Assembly (NCBI GenBank): GCA_026874595.1
Contig: CM049316.1
Location: 73,749,176 to 73,813,175 of the forward strand
Direction of reading: 5' to 3'
Origin: Sipunculus nudus
Lineage: Eukaryota > Annelida > Sipuncula > Golfingiida > Sipunculidae
DNA: 64,000 nt
Shown here: positions 45,188 to 56,957 of the stretch, piece after piece
Numbering within the stretch: position 1 is the first letter of the stretch
How the letters are laid out: each line of letters opens with the position of its first letter
Made by a program: the position numbers and the translations under genes
Notes under the pieces: generated by a model
What the model was told of the DNA's origin: nothing
What the model saw: only the letters and a program-made list of their open reading frames with translations
Database searches by the model: none

Positions 45188-45300
45188 TTTCTTGGTTTCA
45201 CCACCAGGCGTGGCTCAAGGCTAAAGAAGTGGTAACCATACCATATAAGTTTTATTACAATTCTTTGTCCTATGCAAGGCTTGGTGGTGAAACCAAGAAA
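45188..45300. repeat. Short inverted-repeat element
   Basis: TTTCTTGGTTTCACCACCA at 45188-45206 is repeated as its exact complement at 45282-45300, with a 75-bp loop. It would form a strong hairpin and may be a tiny MITE. No clear target duplication was found. Confidence 0.75.
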
Positions 45301-47817
45301 ACGTGCCTTCGTTTATAAACATTCAAGCTCCTAAATAAAAGGCTATGATAGCAGGGAAAGCGTAGGGGGGGGGGGGGGGGGTCGCCAATGTTGTGTACAG
45401 GCTCAACAACATAAAAAATATTTACGGATCACACCTTTAAATGATAAAATACATAACCTAAATACAGGCACACACGCAAGGACAAAAAATTATTTCCTCA
45501 TTTTACTCATAGCGCGTAATTTTATTATTAACTCTCTCCAGATCGTGATGCTTGTCGATTTCATTCTGTGGCGTTGCGTCACTGAGAACACTGAGGACCA
45601 GGCTGATATGCGCTCACGGTGATAAATTAGTGTGTAAGCCATATCACCCACGTGCATTGATATGAATCTTGAATGTGTCGTACGTATCACACACGCCGGG
45701 GGAGATCGATCATCTGTATCCTAGAAGTATTATATGCCTTTGTGAGCGCACGCAGAATTGTATTATAAATACAAGCTGTGCAAGATGCAAAACTCTTGAC
45801 TTAGCCAAAAGGCAGAAGTAATTCAGAGCTATGCTGACAAAGACGACGCAAAGCAATTCTGCGCAGGCTAAAAGTAATCTGCATACGGCCCACATGCAGG
45901 GACTTTCTCAATTTTCTCAAATCAGACTGTACAGCCATAAATTACCGATGTACTCAATCGTGCATCAAGTATAAAGGATAGGACAACAGACAGCTCTCTG
46001 TACCTCATTTTTGCAAAAGAAAACGTACATAATTCAAACATCGCCCATTTTTTTCATGATGTGAATATAACTTGTATATGTGGTATTTTTCTGTTGCAGA
46101 TATTATTTCCTGGAGTTCAGAGAACTTTATCATCAATGTTGCTTGCAAAGTCGAGTCCGAATGAGGCTTGCGTGGCTCCCTGTGGCAACCTATAACTGTG
46201 TCCCTGTAACGTTATCCGATAACTTGTGCGTGATTGTGTATTTCTCGCTTACCATTAGATGGCGCTAGATAATGCTAAAACAAAACTGTGAACGGGTATA
46301 CCAAAATTAACCAAACATTTTTATGTAACATGATACGCAACATCAGGTAGTGTTTGGTAAATAAATTCCAACTTATGAAAACAAAATTCGAGAAACATGT
46401 ACACCCAACAAGTTCCTAACTGTCATCTGAATTAGGCTCAGGGTAAGCGTACAAGATCGACACTTTTTTTCTCGCCGCCTAAGTGTACTAAGGCAGATAT
46501 ATAGACTGCTAATGACTACACCTTAGCGATGCCAGGGGTACCGACATAATAAATGAATGTTAATTTTGCAATAAACTCTTTCAACAGCGTGCATGAACGC
46601 ATGTCTGGAACATACAAGTTTTAATTCAAGCTCCTGTATCATAATACCACTATTATTTTAATAATGAAACTACATTTAAGGTTCGACAGGTGTACTACCC
46701 AGCACGTCAATTTTTTTAGCTTTTTGCTTTGCACTATTTTTATCCCGGTGTATTTTTATGACGCCCAAGCAATGCAAAGCATACCGAGTGTTCATTCTAG
46801 GGTATCTTCATATACAGCCACTGGTGCAAGAAAGAAGGCCAACCAGGGATATGCCTGGCCTAGTCTAAATGCGCTCGCTAAGCAAGCTTGAATAACAGAA
46901 GGTTGCATGCCTCCATACACATTTCTGGTACATAAGGTGTATACGGAACAATAATGCTCGTGCCTCCAAACAAAAGGTGAAATTAACATGGACTTGCTAT
47001 TCGAAAAAAATAACAAAGGTTAATGGACACGACTGGGGCATTGAATTTCAGGTATCTGTGATTGAGCAAGCAAAATTATACACCCAGCAACGGTCAGTAT
47101 TTAAGACGTTATCCCATTGTTATATTTCCAAACCTGCATGCAATATTCAAAGTTAGATTTTAATTTTGGAAATGATAGCAGATTCTCGGTACTTTCATAA
47201 AAGTAAACAAAAAATAAAAGGTTGATTTTTCTCCAGCTATTTTAATCCAATAATGAACGCAAATATAGACCGGTTCCTAATCATGGAAAATACATGTAGT
47301 TTATTGTTAGTGAATTCCGTTTGTCATAAGTGAGCCGTTATATCATTTACTTATCATGCTTGGTTTAATTGGAATCTTATTTTAACTTCAGTAAGATCTT
47401 ATTATTTTTAGATTAACAAAATATAGTAGGTTTAGCTCTGTGATAATGTATCGGGAGGACAACACCTTGATATTGACTGTATTCAAGAATAATTATCTAT
47501 GGTGTCGGAGACCTTCCGTTTTGAGCAGCAACAACCTCTTTTGGGGTTTTCAAACGAATGTAGACCAGTTGGCCGAAACCCAGAATCCCGAAACAAATGT
47601 TCACATACCCAAAATGCATAATGGAATGTATGATGTTTCATTCAAAACTCAAACTAGTATCGGCCTACTGGATCTGTAGTCCAAGCTCAGATCAGTCAAG
47701 GTCGTGGCTAGCCTGACACGTACGGACTCCATCAATTCATCTGGGGAGAGTCCACCCTGCGGTAATATGTATCAAATTATATCGATATGTCATCTTTATG
47801 TGCGCCTGTAGACTGGC
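45301..47817. other. Non-coding DNA
   Basis: No recognisable exon. G17 at 45365-45381. An open frame at 47440-47679 (79 codons) is similar to nothing I know and lacks supporting splice context. Confidence 0.5.
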
Positions 47818-47967
47818 CCAGTCCATGAAATAGTTATAACTGAATTGTTGCTTCTGGGAGAAATCAAACGTTCCACTGTTGAATCGCACTAAGTATCGGT
47901 ACCGCCATCTCGCGGCAACTCATGTCACTAGTTTTCCACAATCTGACCCTCTTATTTCATGGACTGG
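47818..47967. repeat. 150-bp MITE-like element
   Basis: Ends are inverted repeats: CCAGTCCATGAAATA at 47818-47832 and TATTTCATGGACTGG at 47953-47967. The interior matches 32683-32787 in opposite orientation, so at least two copies exist in the window. Confidence 0.8.
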
Positions 47968-50411
47968 TAATCTTGGCCGGTTCCCGAACGGTCAGCGCCA
48001 CACATCACCGCCTCGCTGAACTAAGATCATTTCCAGTGACGTCAGAAGTGGTCTTTCCCAGAATCTGTTTCAAAACCAACATGGTTTATTCAGTCATCGC
48101 CTATTCCGGGCTTCAAGTTGGCTACTAATATTCCCATTTAATTTGTCTAAATATTTTTAGGCCGTCGCATACGTTAAGTTCGGCGAGACTTTAAAACACT
48201 ATAACCCTCAGCCACAGTGTTAACGTTTATCGGACCGTCACTCTTGACAGTAGGCCTAACAAACTCTGACTCAGCCAATCAGCGCGAGATATTCAGGTGC
48301 ACACCAGACGAGAGCAGTCAAAAATGTACCGGCTGACTGAAACGATCACGATTCGCGAGTCGCAATTTGACAGTTAATACGCAGGTATAGACAAATGCTG
48401 CCAGCTGCTCTTGTCATCTCGGCAGAGGGAATTTTACTGGACCTGTCGGTACAAAATTGTTGCGATAGTGTCTACAATATGCACTTACATTTGGCCCATG
48501 GACCGTAATATTAGTTCAGCAGAGATATGTCAGAGGACACGAAGGTCCATGTGTGGACTACCTGAATACATGATTTCAGTGCGAATGTTACAAAGCGGGT
48601 CGATCTGTTGGAAAGCTGTTGGCGTTCTCATAGCAACGATGCCACTCAGATGAGGCGTGACGGCCTGCTATGCAATTACGGGGGAATCGTCAGGTCTTCA
48701 ATCAGCCTTGTGACGCCTTAATATGCAAATATCAGGGATTCACCATACAGACTTTACAGGGCTTTAGTGATAAGAGCTGGCACTGAGTTAAGTCTATCAG
48801 AACGTGGAATCACGTTTTATTTTAAGCATTTTATCAGTAAACGCAAATACTAAAGCCCACGCAAGGCTCGTGCGCCTGTAGATGTTTTTTATCCTTTGAA
48901 CTCGCGGAGTTCAGTTGTTGCCATCCTTCCATGCGGGAGTTGGATATATGCCCGACGTAGACGAAGCAAGATCTGATTTCATTCAGCGTAAATGCCCATA
49001 CTTTCTTTAATACTGATCATTCGGCAAAAGTTTTGATTCCAACGAAGTCTGAGCATCTGTATCAATGATAATATGTGGGGGTTGTTTGGTTGTTTGCCTA
49101 CACAAGGCATATATACGTTTTTAAGGGTTTGCATGAATCCGTGCAAACTTGCAAAGTATAAACTTTCCCCGCTAGAGGCTGTAGCGCTTGACACTTATTC
49201 ACTATATGTCAGCGTTGCAGACTGTAGCAAGGTCACAGCCAAACTGGACAGCTTGATACGCTACAGACCAATAGAGTCGCAAAATCCTAAAAAACTGACA
49301 AATATACATCGATAAATAAAAGCAGCATGAAATAACATTAGCAGAATTCTTTAACTACGTCCATGGCTACTTTCACATGCAGGTAACATAAAGCTTTACC
49401 TTCAAAATATGAACGAAACAATACATGACAACAAACTAGACCTTATCAAACGTTTATGACACATGGCGGCCTTCGAATGGCATAGTTAACATGCAGTTAC
49501 AATTCTTAGTAACTCACCAAAATCAGAAATAATCTCTCGGGGAAAACTGAGCACCAACATCATGGAGAAACGTTTCCAGAAAAGCATCTAAGGAGCATGC
49601 GCAAACTCTTAAGTTAATTTCAGCTGGCAATGGCTCTCAGCCAACCCCGACCGAAGGCGATCTCTGCTGACAAGACTATTAACTATATTGACCAACTGTA
49701 AGAAAGTTAATACCTCCTTTTGTGAAGATAACACTTTCACCTCTACACCAAAGAAAATTATAAATTCTAGCTAGCTAGACCAACATCAGATGTGACATTT
49801 GGAGTATTCAATCGGGTGTGTGTGATACATGGAATTAACTAGAGTACCCGAAATTCGGTCGGCTCAAACTAACATGTTAATCTAACATCTATAATAGAAC
49901 TAAATAACCCTATGCTACTCTCCAACTAAAATGGTAGTGAATTCCATGAATTCTTACAAGCTATCAATAATGAGTCGTGGTAGCATCTACCAAGCAAGGA
50001 AGATATTTCTCACTACAAAACATCATATGAGTTTGGTCTGGAATGGCCGATCATGGCAGGTGATAGTGGTACGATGTTTCCCAGCCGTTAATCTACCTGT
50101 CCTCTGTATAGGTGGTTCTTGAATTTCTAGCCCATCAGGAAAATCATCTACCTCTTCTTCCGGTTGCATATCTTGCTGTGGAGGAACCTGGACCCAGTCA
50201 CGTGGTTACTCTGCAACCAAGATCTCTGAGAACTCATCTCCTGATCCAGCCGTATCATCGCCGTATACCTCTGCTGGTTCCTCTTGCCATTCAGGTAGTT
50301 TGGCAGGTTCAGCCTAACTGGGCACTAGACAACTTGTTAGTTGGCGGCGATTTACCCACTTCTGAGAGCCAAATCCATCAGCAGGCTCAATCAAGTATAT
50401 ATCATCCTATT
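47968..50411. other. Non-coding DNA with CRE and CCAAT words
   Basis: A TGACGTCA element at 48037-48044 and CCAATCAGCG at about 48276-48285 lie in a stretch less AT-rich than its surroundings. This could mark a promoter, but no transcript start or first exon could be assigned. Confidence 0.35.
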
Positions 50412-51770
50412 TTAGATTATCTTGTGGACTTTCGGTTCAAACGCGTCATGTATTTCGGAACGCCTTTCGTGATACTGTCCCAGATACAATCTTGAACCTA
50501 CTGTCAGAGGAGCTTCATCAGCTTTCTTATTATATACCCGCTTCCTCTGAGTAGCTGCATGTTCGAGTCTTTCTCGTACCAGGTTGTACGCCTTTTGCAA
50601 TCTTTGTTTGTGAAGTTCGACCCAATTGGTAGGACTCATCTCCTTGTCTTCACCTTCCTGATGTTACATGATTCCAAGGCACAGGTCGGAAGGTAGTCAC
50701 GACCATACAATATGTAAATGGTGAGTATCCGGTTGAAGTGTGAGGTGTCACATTATATGAGAAAACAAATTCTTCAAGGTACTCTTGCCACTTTGTCTTT
50801 TGCTCGGGTGGCAATGACTCAACACAGTCCTATTGAATCTCTCTGTCTGGCCGTTGCCCATCGGATGATATCTGGTTGTGTTTGATCTCTGGACTCTAGA
50901 CCATTTGCATTACTCTTGAACTATCTGCGCTTCAAATGAGCGTCCTTGGTCAGCATGTATACCACAAGGAGGTTCAAAGCGGTGAAACCACTACCTGACC
51001 AACACTTTTACGACAGTAACTGCTTTTTGGTCCTTTGTCGGCACCGCTATCACCCATTTGGTGAACACATCAGTTAGCACTTATACATTTTCACATTCGT
51101 CTTTTGCCTTCTCGAGAACAGCAAAACCTATGCAGACAACTTTAAGCGATCTATTGGAAAGGACTGCCCCAAGAGGTGGTCTGACCTTCTGTAACCTGGC
51201 CAGTTTATATCGCTCACACTCGTCGATCCACTTTCGTACTTCTGAAGATATCTTTGGCCAGTAATATTTCGACCTCAGCGTCGGCTCTGTACGCTCGGCC
51301 CCTTGATGGCCTCTTCTCACTCTTAGATTAGGCTTTTTTTCTTTGTCCAGTAGCGTAAAAATTCACTTAATTCAGGGTCTTCTGTCTGCAACTTTGCTAC
51401 CACATCAAAAAGCTTAAGTTGGAAGTTTGGTCGCCCCTTCCCAGTTGCATACTTACTCCTTGATTCTGAGAGATATCTTTGTTCTTTTTGCGCCGCATGT
51501 ACTTCAGGCGGAATCTCTGTAGAATCTGATGCTTGGCAAAGTGCCTTGAGGACTTCCTCGGGGTCCCACATTCTACGTTTCTGTCTAGACAGCTCGTCTG
51601 CATTAGTATTAGCTCTACCAGGCTGGTACCGAATCGCGAAATTGAAGCAGGTGAGTGCTGACGCCCACCGTTGTCCCGCAGCTGTCACCTTTGCTTGCCC
51701 CATTACGTACGTCAGGGGAATTGTTGTCTGTCAACAAGATAAAGCTCCCATACACAAGGTATCCCATACA
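50412..51770 (-). pseudogene. Decayed Ty3/gypsy pol fragment (RNase H end and integrase)
   Basis: Minus-strand pieces in several frames, read from right to left. The end of RNase H contains RWASALTCFNFAIRYQPGR and NADELSR (about 51590-51700). The integrase zinc-finger region has GHQGAERT, KYYWP and a C..C pair (about 51150-51320). A GIHADQG motif at about 50942-50963 is the second catalytic Asp. A YHP..NGQTERFN motif at about 50829-50871 has the catalytic Glu. The integrase tail is at 50412-50639. Frame changes and stops separate these. No RT, gag or LTR was identified. The order is canonical RNase H then integrase, so it belongs to a different lineage from the element at 1.4-8.1 kb. Confidence 0.8.
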
Positions 51771-52818
51771 AAGTTAATATCTTGGTCACATATCAGTTAC
51801 TTTAATTGCCAAGACCTGAAGGGTTGATTTTGCCCCGGGATCTGAAAAATCCCTTGCCGATGCCTCCTGCCATCCCCTGGGGTCGGCACTGTTTTGAACC
51901 ATATTTAAACGTTCAGGTGTTGGAGAGAACCGTTGTTTACCAGGTGTGTGTTGACTTCACTGAGTGCATGGCAGTTTCTCGATGTTCCTCTAGGAGCACA
52001 ATAACTTGTAAACAAACCTCAGTTTAGACATACAGAGCATAAAACATTGCAAGATTAAATGAAACCAATGTATGAATATCAATTTTTCTTAAACAAATCA
52101 TACATTCACCACGCTTGGGGGGGGGGGGGGGGGGGGGATTTGGACCACATTCCCTGAATCAGAGAGGAACCTGTCTGAAAGACCAATTGTGTAACAAGAT
52201 TACCTGTCTATATAAAGACCACCCTGGACTGAACCAAAAGTATTCACATCGGATAAAACTGACCTGTTAAGTAAGATAGCCTGTAAAATAAGACAACTTT
52301 CGGCCAGTCCCACAGGTGGTCTTTTTCAGGCGCCGTTCAAGAATTTTTTTTGCATGGGGGCGGGGGGGGGGGGGGGGAGGTCAAAGGGTGCCATTGTGTG
52401 ATTATTCCGAGAAATTTACCTGTCATGGTTAAAAATTGGTCTGAAAGATTGGTGGTTGAGAGCGGGGGGGGGGGGGGGGTGTTAGAAGCTTGGTGAGTAT
52501 CCTAGTAAATAGCGAAAAATATTTTTCTGATTTACAGTTCGTATTACGAACCAGTCCACGTCACTTGTCACCATGCACAAGACGGCAACCTCTGGAACTC
52601 AATTTACTGTTGTGGATCCGGACATCAGTATGACAGAAAGTCACTCATTATCTAAAGTGTCACTGTATCACTAGTAGAACACATCGAGTTGCTTGATCTT
52701 CACCGTGCAGGTTTTTTTTTATTCAGTGAGATATAACAGTCGACATGGTATAGCCTTACATTCAAAGTCGAAATTGCGAGCAATAACAATATCGTAACAA
52801 TAATGTTATTGTTATTAA
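51771..52818. other. Non-coding DNA with three long G tracts
   Basis: G21 at 52117-52137, G16 at 52362-52377 and G16 at 52464-52479. No exon seen. Confidence 0.6.
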
Positions 52819-54319
52819 GTACCGTATTTCCTTGATTAGTCCCTGCTTTGATCCGGCGTCTAAACAAGGCTGGCTTCTATTTAAGGCTGGCGTTTATAAA
52901 AAAAATACATTATCAGGCTCGTCAAAAGAACATGTCGGAACAATAAAACCGCCGGCCACTACTTAGGGGCACAATTGAAAACATCGCCGGTAAAAAGGAT
53001 TGTGTTAGATGCACAGGGATATGGGACACGCGCAATCTCCACAATCACGCACCATAATAAGAAATTACAGGGAATCACAGCCAGAGATTGCAGTTGTCCA
53101 CAAGAATCTGTCCGCGCATGCCTCTCCAAACAAGATACCCCGGAGTTTCATATGGCAGTTCTATTTATTTAACACCGCGCGCAGTCGTAACATTGTTTCC
53201 CTCTGAACACGGGTTGGCCCTTCCATTAACTGTGCACTACATACAATTGGTAACATAGGTTCAATCTAATTACGGGGGTTTGGTAATTATAACGGCATAG
53301 CGTAATTCCTTTTCATGACACGTTCCTCCCGTTTTTTTACTGATTCAGTTTGACACAGCGTATTCAAGCGATTCTGACCTAGTCTTTACTGAACACGGGG
53401 TGGCTCTTCCATTAACTGTGCCCGCCTACATGCCGTTATATTGGTTCCATAAAAAACGGGGGTTTGGTACGTATATAGCCAATGCGTTATTCGTTTCCAT
53501 GACACTTTCCTTCCGCTTTTACCTGATTCAGCTTGACACAGCATATTCAAGCGTTACCAACCTGGTTTATACTGGTATATGACAATTACTGCAGGGAATA
53601 TTCCACTGAACGTACACTTGGGGACAACAGTAAATACTATTTTTAACTTTAAAGATGAACTCAGAAGCTTGGTTTGGTAACATTGGGACATAAAAGCGCT
53701 TCAAATATGAAAGCAAGGAGCATCATTTGGCTTGACAGTAGCTACAAATTGTATCGCTTGACGCCATCATTTGGTGTCTTCATGCTTGAATAGAAATATA
53801 TACCCAAAGTGAAACATATTTAGAGAGTTTTGTTCAACCATCCGTGAGATAGACTTTTACCGTACCAAGTTGTACCGCTTGTGTCCATGGGTTGTTATTT
53901 CTACCTACCATGAAAGTAGTGATAGTGTTAGCCTTCTCACTGCTCACGTATTTCTGTAGAGTTTATAAGGATCGGTGATCGACTTTAATAATAAAGGACG
54001 AATCGGGAATTTTTGGTATCCCGTATGGAAACAGGCATGCAGGTCAGAAAGAAGAAAGAGGAATTAAACATATTATCAACACAAACAGAAATTCGTACAT
54101 ATATCTCCGGTCAATTTGACCGGTAATTGCACCAATCACAGTGACGGGAAAAATGACATCTGGCGGTAAACAAGGAAACTGCCCTGACACGAGGCCTCTG
54201 AACAAGACCGGCGTCTATTTAAGGGCAGCGTTTATTTTTCTAAGACATAATTTTGCCTCGGCGAATAAATAAGGCAGGCGTCTATTTAAAGCCCGGCGTC
54301 TGATCAAAGAAATATGGTA
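52819..54319. mobile_element. Tigger/pogo-type non-autonomous DNA transposon
   Basis: Ends TACCGTATTTCCTTGAT (left) and ATCAAAGAAATATGGTA (right) are imperfect inverted repeats, with TA at both edges. Subterminal GGCGTCT..TATTTAAG words recur in both arms (52853-52895 and 54207-54305). Inside, 53203-53389 and 53390-53580 are a diverged tandem duplication of about 187 bp, each starting TGAACACGGG. No transposase frame is visible. Confidence 0.75.
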
Positions 54320-54612
54320 TATAAAAAGACAAGTTTATTGAAATATATAATGATATGTATTATTTTAATTCATGTAATGCACGAATTTGGTATATTTTAG
54401 GGAATACCAATCACATAAAAATTTCCCATCTGATATAAGATTTTTTTTTATAAAAAGGGTTTGACCGTGCACCGTTTGAATGCCTGTTATTGAACACGCA
54501 GTTCCGAATGCTTTGACCGCGAAGGTAAAAACGCCCCTCAAAATGTACGCGGCAAAAATAAGAAAAATAGAGACTTTTCCTGAAATTTTACGATTTTGTC
54601 AATACCTGCACG

Positions 54613-54613
<1 letters not shown>

Positions 54614-54675
<62 letters not shown>

Positions 54676-54679
54676 CCGG

Positions 54680-54737
<58 letters not shown>
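54614..54737. repeat. Double (TA)n microsatellite
   Basis: Two long TA runs, about 54614-54661 and 54681-54737, separated by TTTATATTTATATACCGGGG. Both strands can fold back. Apparent YIYIYI frames here are not genes. Confidence 0.95.
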
Positions 54738-54738
<1 letters not shown>

Positions 54739-56814
54739 GGCGCCGGATTGGGAGCTTTGAATTCTTATTCGTGTCCGTACAAGTGGAAACACTCCGGATA
54801 TATTATACCCAGTGGCAAACTTATAAGGGGTGGAGGGGGGGGGGGGGGGTAAATTAGTATAGCTCATGCAGGAGCTTATATCCGGGATGCACCTTGTTAA
54901 TTAAGAAGTCGTTTATCAGAGGAGAATAACAGTGAATTTGCGAAGCCGGTCTATGTATGTCAAGTTTAAAGTTGCATTAAAATATTATAAATCAAAATGC
55001 AATTTAAACAACCCTGGAGTTGCAAAACTGTACCACACACTGCACTGAGACACATTTAAGTACTTTGGCCTTCTCCGACCAAATACATAGTTTTTCCATC
55101 TTGTTGTTGTGGTGCCTTATCCCAAGTCGAGAGAATAAGAAAAACCACTTAGCTCTGTCGCCACCGAATTGTCTGAAATGGAGAGAAGATTCTTTACTAA
55201 AAAGCTCTTTCAGTGGCTAATTACTTATCTTTTTGTTATCACAGCTTCACGGAGTTAAACGGTAGAATGGAAAAAAATTACTACCGCCGGCTGTGAATGG
55301 AGGGGTTTTCTTAACATGACTGGTGGGGTCTGATGCCATGTACGCGTGGATTCTCAGCCACTGGGCTCAAGTGCTCCGCCAGTCGCTGTAACATTCCTTC
55401 CAGATATCTCATGGCTGTCGCAGTGGCTGCCACAAGTAGCATGACAGCAACGATGCCAACCACCTGCACAGTGTCACCAAACAAGTAGGGGTCAAATTCT
55501 CCGGAGACAAACAAACAGCACGCCACCATCTCACACCCCTACACGCTCATATATTTCACCTGATATAACACACGCTGGCGACACCGGTAGGTCAGTCCAT
55601 TATCGTATCAGTGGGGTTCAAGTTACACTTTAGCTCCCCTTCATTTTCAACGCTTCCATCAGTGCAATTGTTAAAATTGTTCATTTCTTTTGTTCAGTGT
55701 GATATATTTTTGAACTAATTCCTTTCATATGTGTTTTTTGTATGAACGTGCGCTCTTTAAACTAAATATGCGCAGATATTTTCGCTTTTTTAGGGGTGAC
55801 ATACTCGACTCCTTTCCGACAAGAGTACTTTTAATTCATCTTGAAATAGGAGGGGTCCATTTTCATCACAGTGGGTATCAGATTGAAATGTCAGTCAATG
55901 CTCTCCGATCTGACGGGGTTCCTTGCAAGTCATTATCAAAAACGACACTAGAAACAATAACACAATGTTTATAAACCCATCAAACTCGTTTTGCGACTGT
56001 TTTAATGAACAATGTGTACATGTTGTACCAGCGGCCACCCCTTCGCATGAAATGTCACTGTACCCGGACCTGTCCATCACTGATGGTTGCAGCCTTCAGC
56101 GGGGTGGGTTGTCACTTTCGGACTTTCGCGTGCACTGAGCGACCTGTGAGTATACATTCCCTTATTTCATTTTCCATAATTCTATGTGTATTACCTCAAA
56201 TACTTGTATATTATATATGGAAAATATAGGATACGGTGCAAGGTGTGTGGCACTAATGGCACACACTTAATTATATCACTTTATGAATGTTATTTTTTGC
56301 TCCGACCGAGTTTCTCCTGTCTCTCCCGTATATTGATGAAGCCCGATTAAATCTAAGACTAAAAAGTAAATTTACACTCTGCCTTTTAAAGTGTTTGACA
56401 CTGACAGTTTGAATTATTACCCTCCCCGGGTGCGGATTAAATCCCTTTCACGTAATTCGGGTATATTTTGTTATTGAGTTTAGTCAAGAAACAAAAAATC
56501 TGCATCGTATCCCATTATATGCTGGTCTAAAAAAATCATGATTAAATGACGGTGGCATGTGGAAAAGAAAACAAAATTGATATCTTTAGCTTGTGATTTG
56601 TGATATTGTGTGGGGAATAAGTTAATTATTTTTTTTTGTAGAATAAATTATTATTTTTTTTTAGTAGAAATAAACCATGTATGGGCCTATAAGTCCTGAT
56701 CTTGGTTTCTCCCAGTTTAGTCGTTTTCCACATGTAACGTACACGTTATGTAATAGTTTTACATGGGTTGTAATGCAGGTATCATTTCATCAAGGACCAG
56801 TGAAAACTGCTATT
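54738..56814. other. Non-coding DNA with one possible small membrane frame
   Basis: G15 at 54835-54849. The only frame with gene-like codon use is on the minus strand at 55311-55529 (listed separately). Nothing else recognised. Confidence 0.5.
55311..55529 (-). CDS. Possible small membrane protein or terminal exon, unrecognised
   Basis: A 72-residue minus-strand frame. It contains one strongly hydrophobic segment, VVGIVAVMLLVAATATA, followed by an amphipathic stretch (MRYLEGMLQRLAEHL) and a short polar tail. Composition is more protein-like than other short frames nearby. It could be the last exon of a minus-strand gene rather than a complete protein, since an in-frame AG-preceded start cannot be excluded. 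No family recognised. Confidence 0.25.
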   Translation of the reverse strand: MVACCLFVSGEFDPYLFGDTVQVVGIVAVMLLVAATATAMRYLEGMLQRLAEHLSPVAENPRVHGIRPHQSC

Positions 56815-56952
56815 CAGGGGTGGATCAAGGATTTAGGAAAGGGGGGGGGGGGGTCCAACCTTAAAAAGGTTGCTTTGGCTGAAAAAGTAGGGGTCCTGGA
56901 TGAAAAAGTAGGGGTCTGGACCCCCCCCCCCCACCCCCTGGATCCACTTCTG
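56815..56952. mobile_element. 138-bp MITE with CAG..CTG ends
   Basis: Begins CAGGGGTGGATCAAGGATTT and ends CCTGGATCCACTTCTG, imperfect inverted repeats, flanked by CTATT on both sides (56810-56814 and 56953-56957). The arms contain G13 (56841-56853) and C12 (56921-56932), which pair in the fold-back. GAAAAAGTAGGGGTC occurs twice inside. Confidence 0.75.
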
Positions 56953-56957
56953 CTATT

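Noticed and set aside
47440-47679. A 79-codon frame with mixed composition
   Set aside because: No family resemblance, no splice sites and no neighbouring exon; chance frame length for this base composition.
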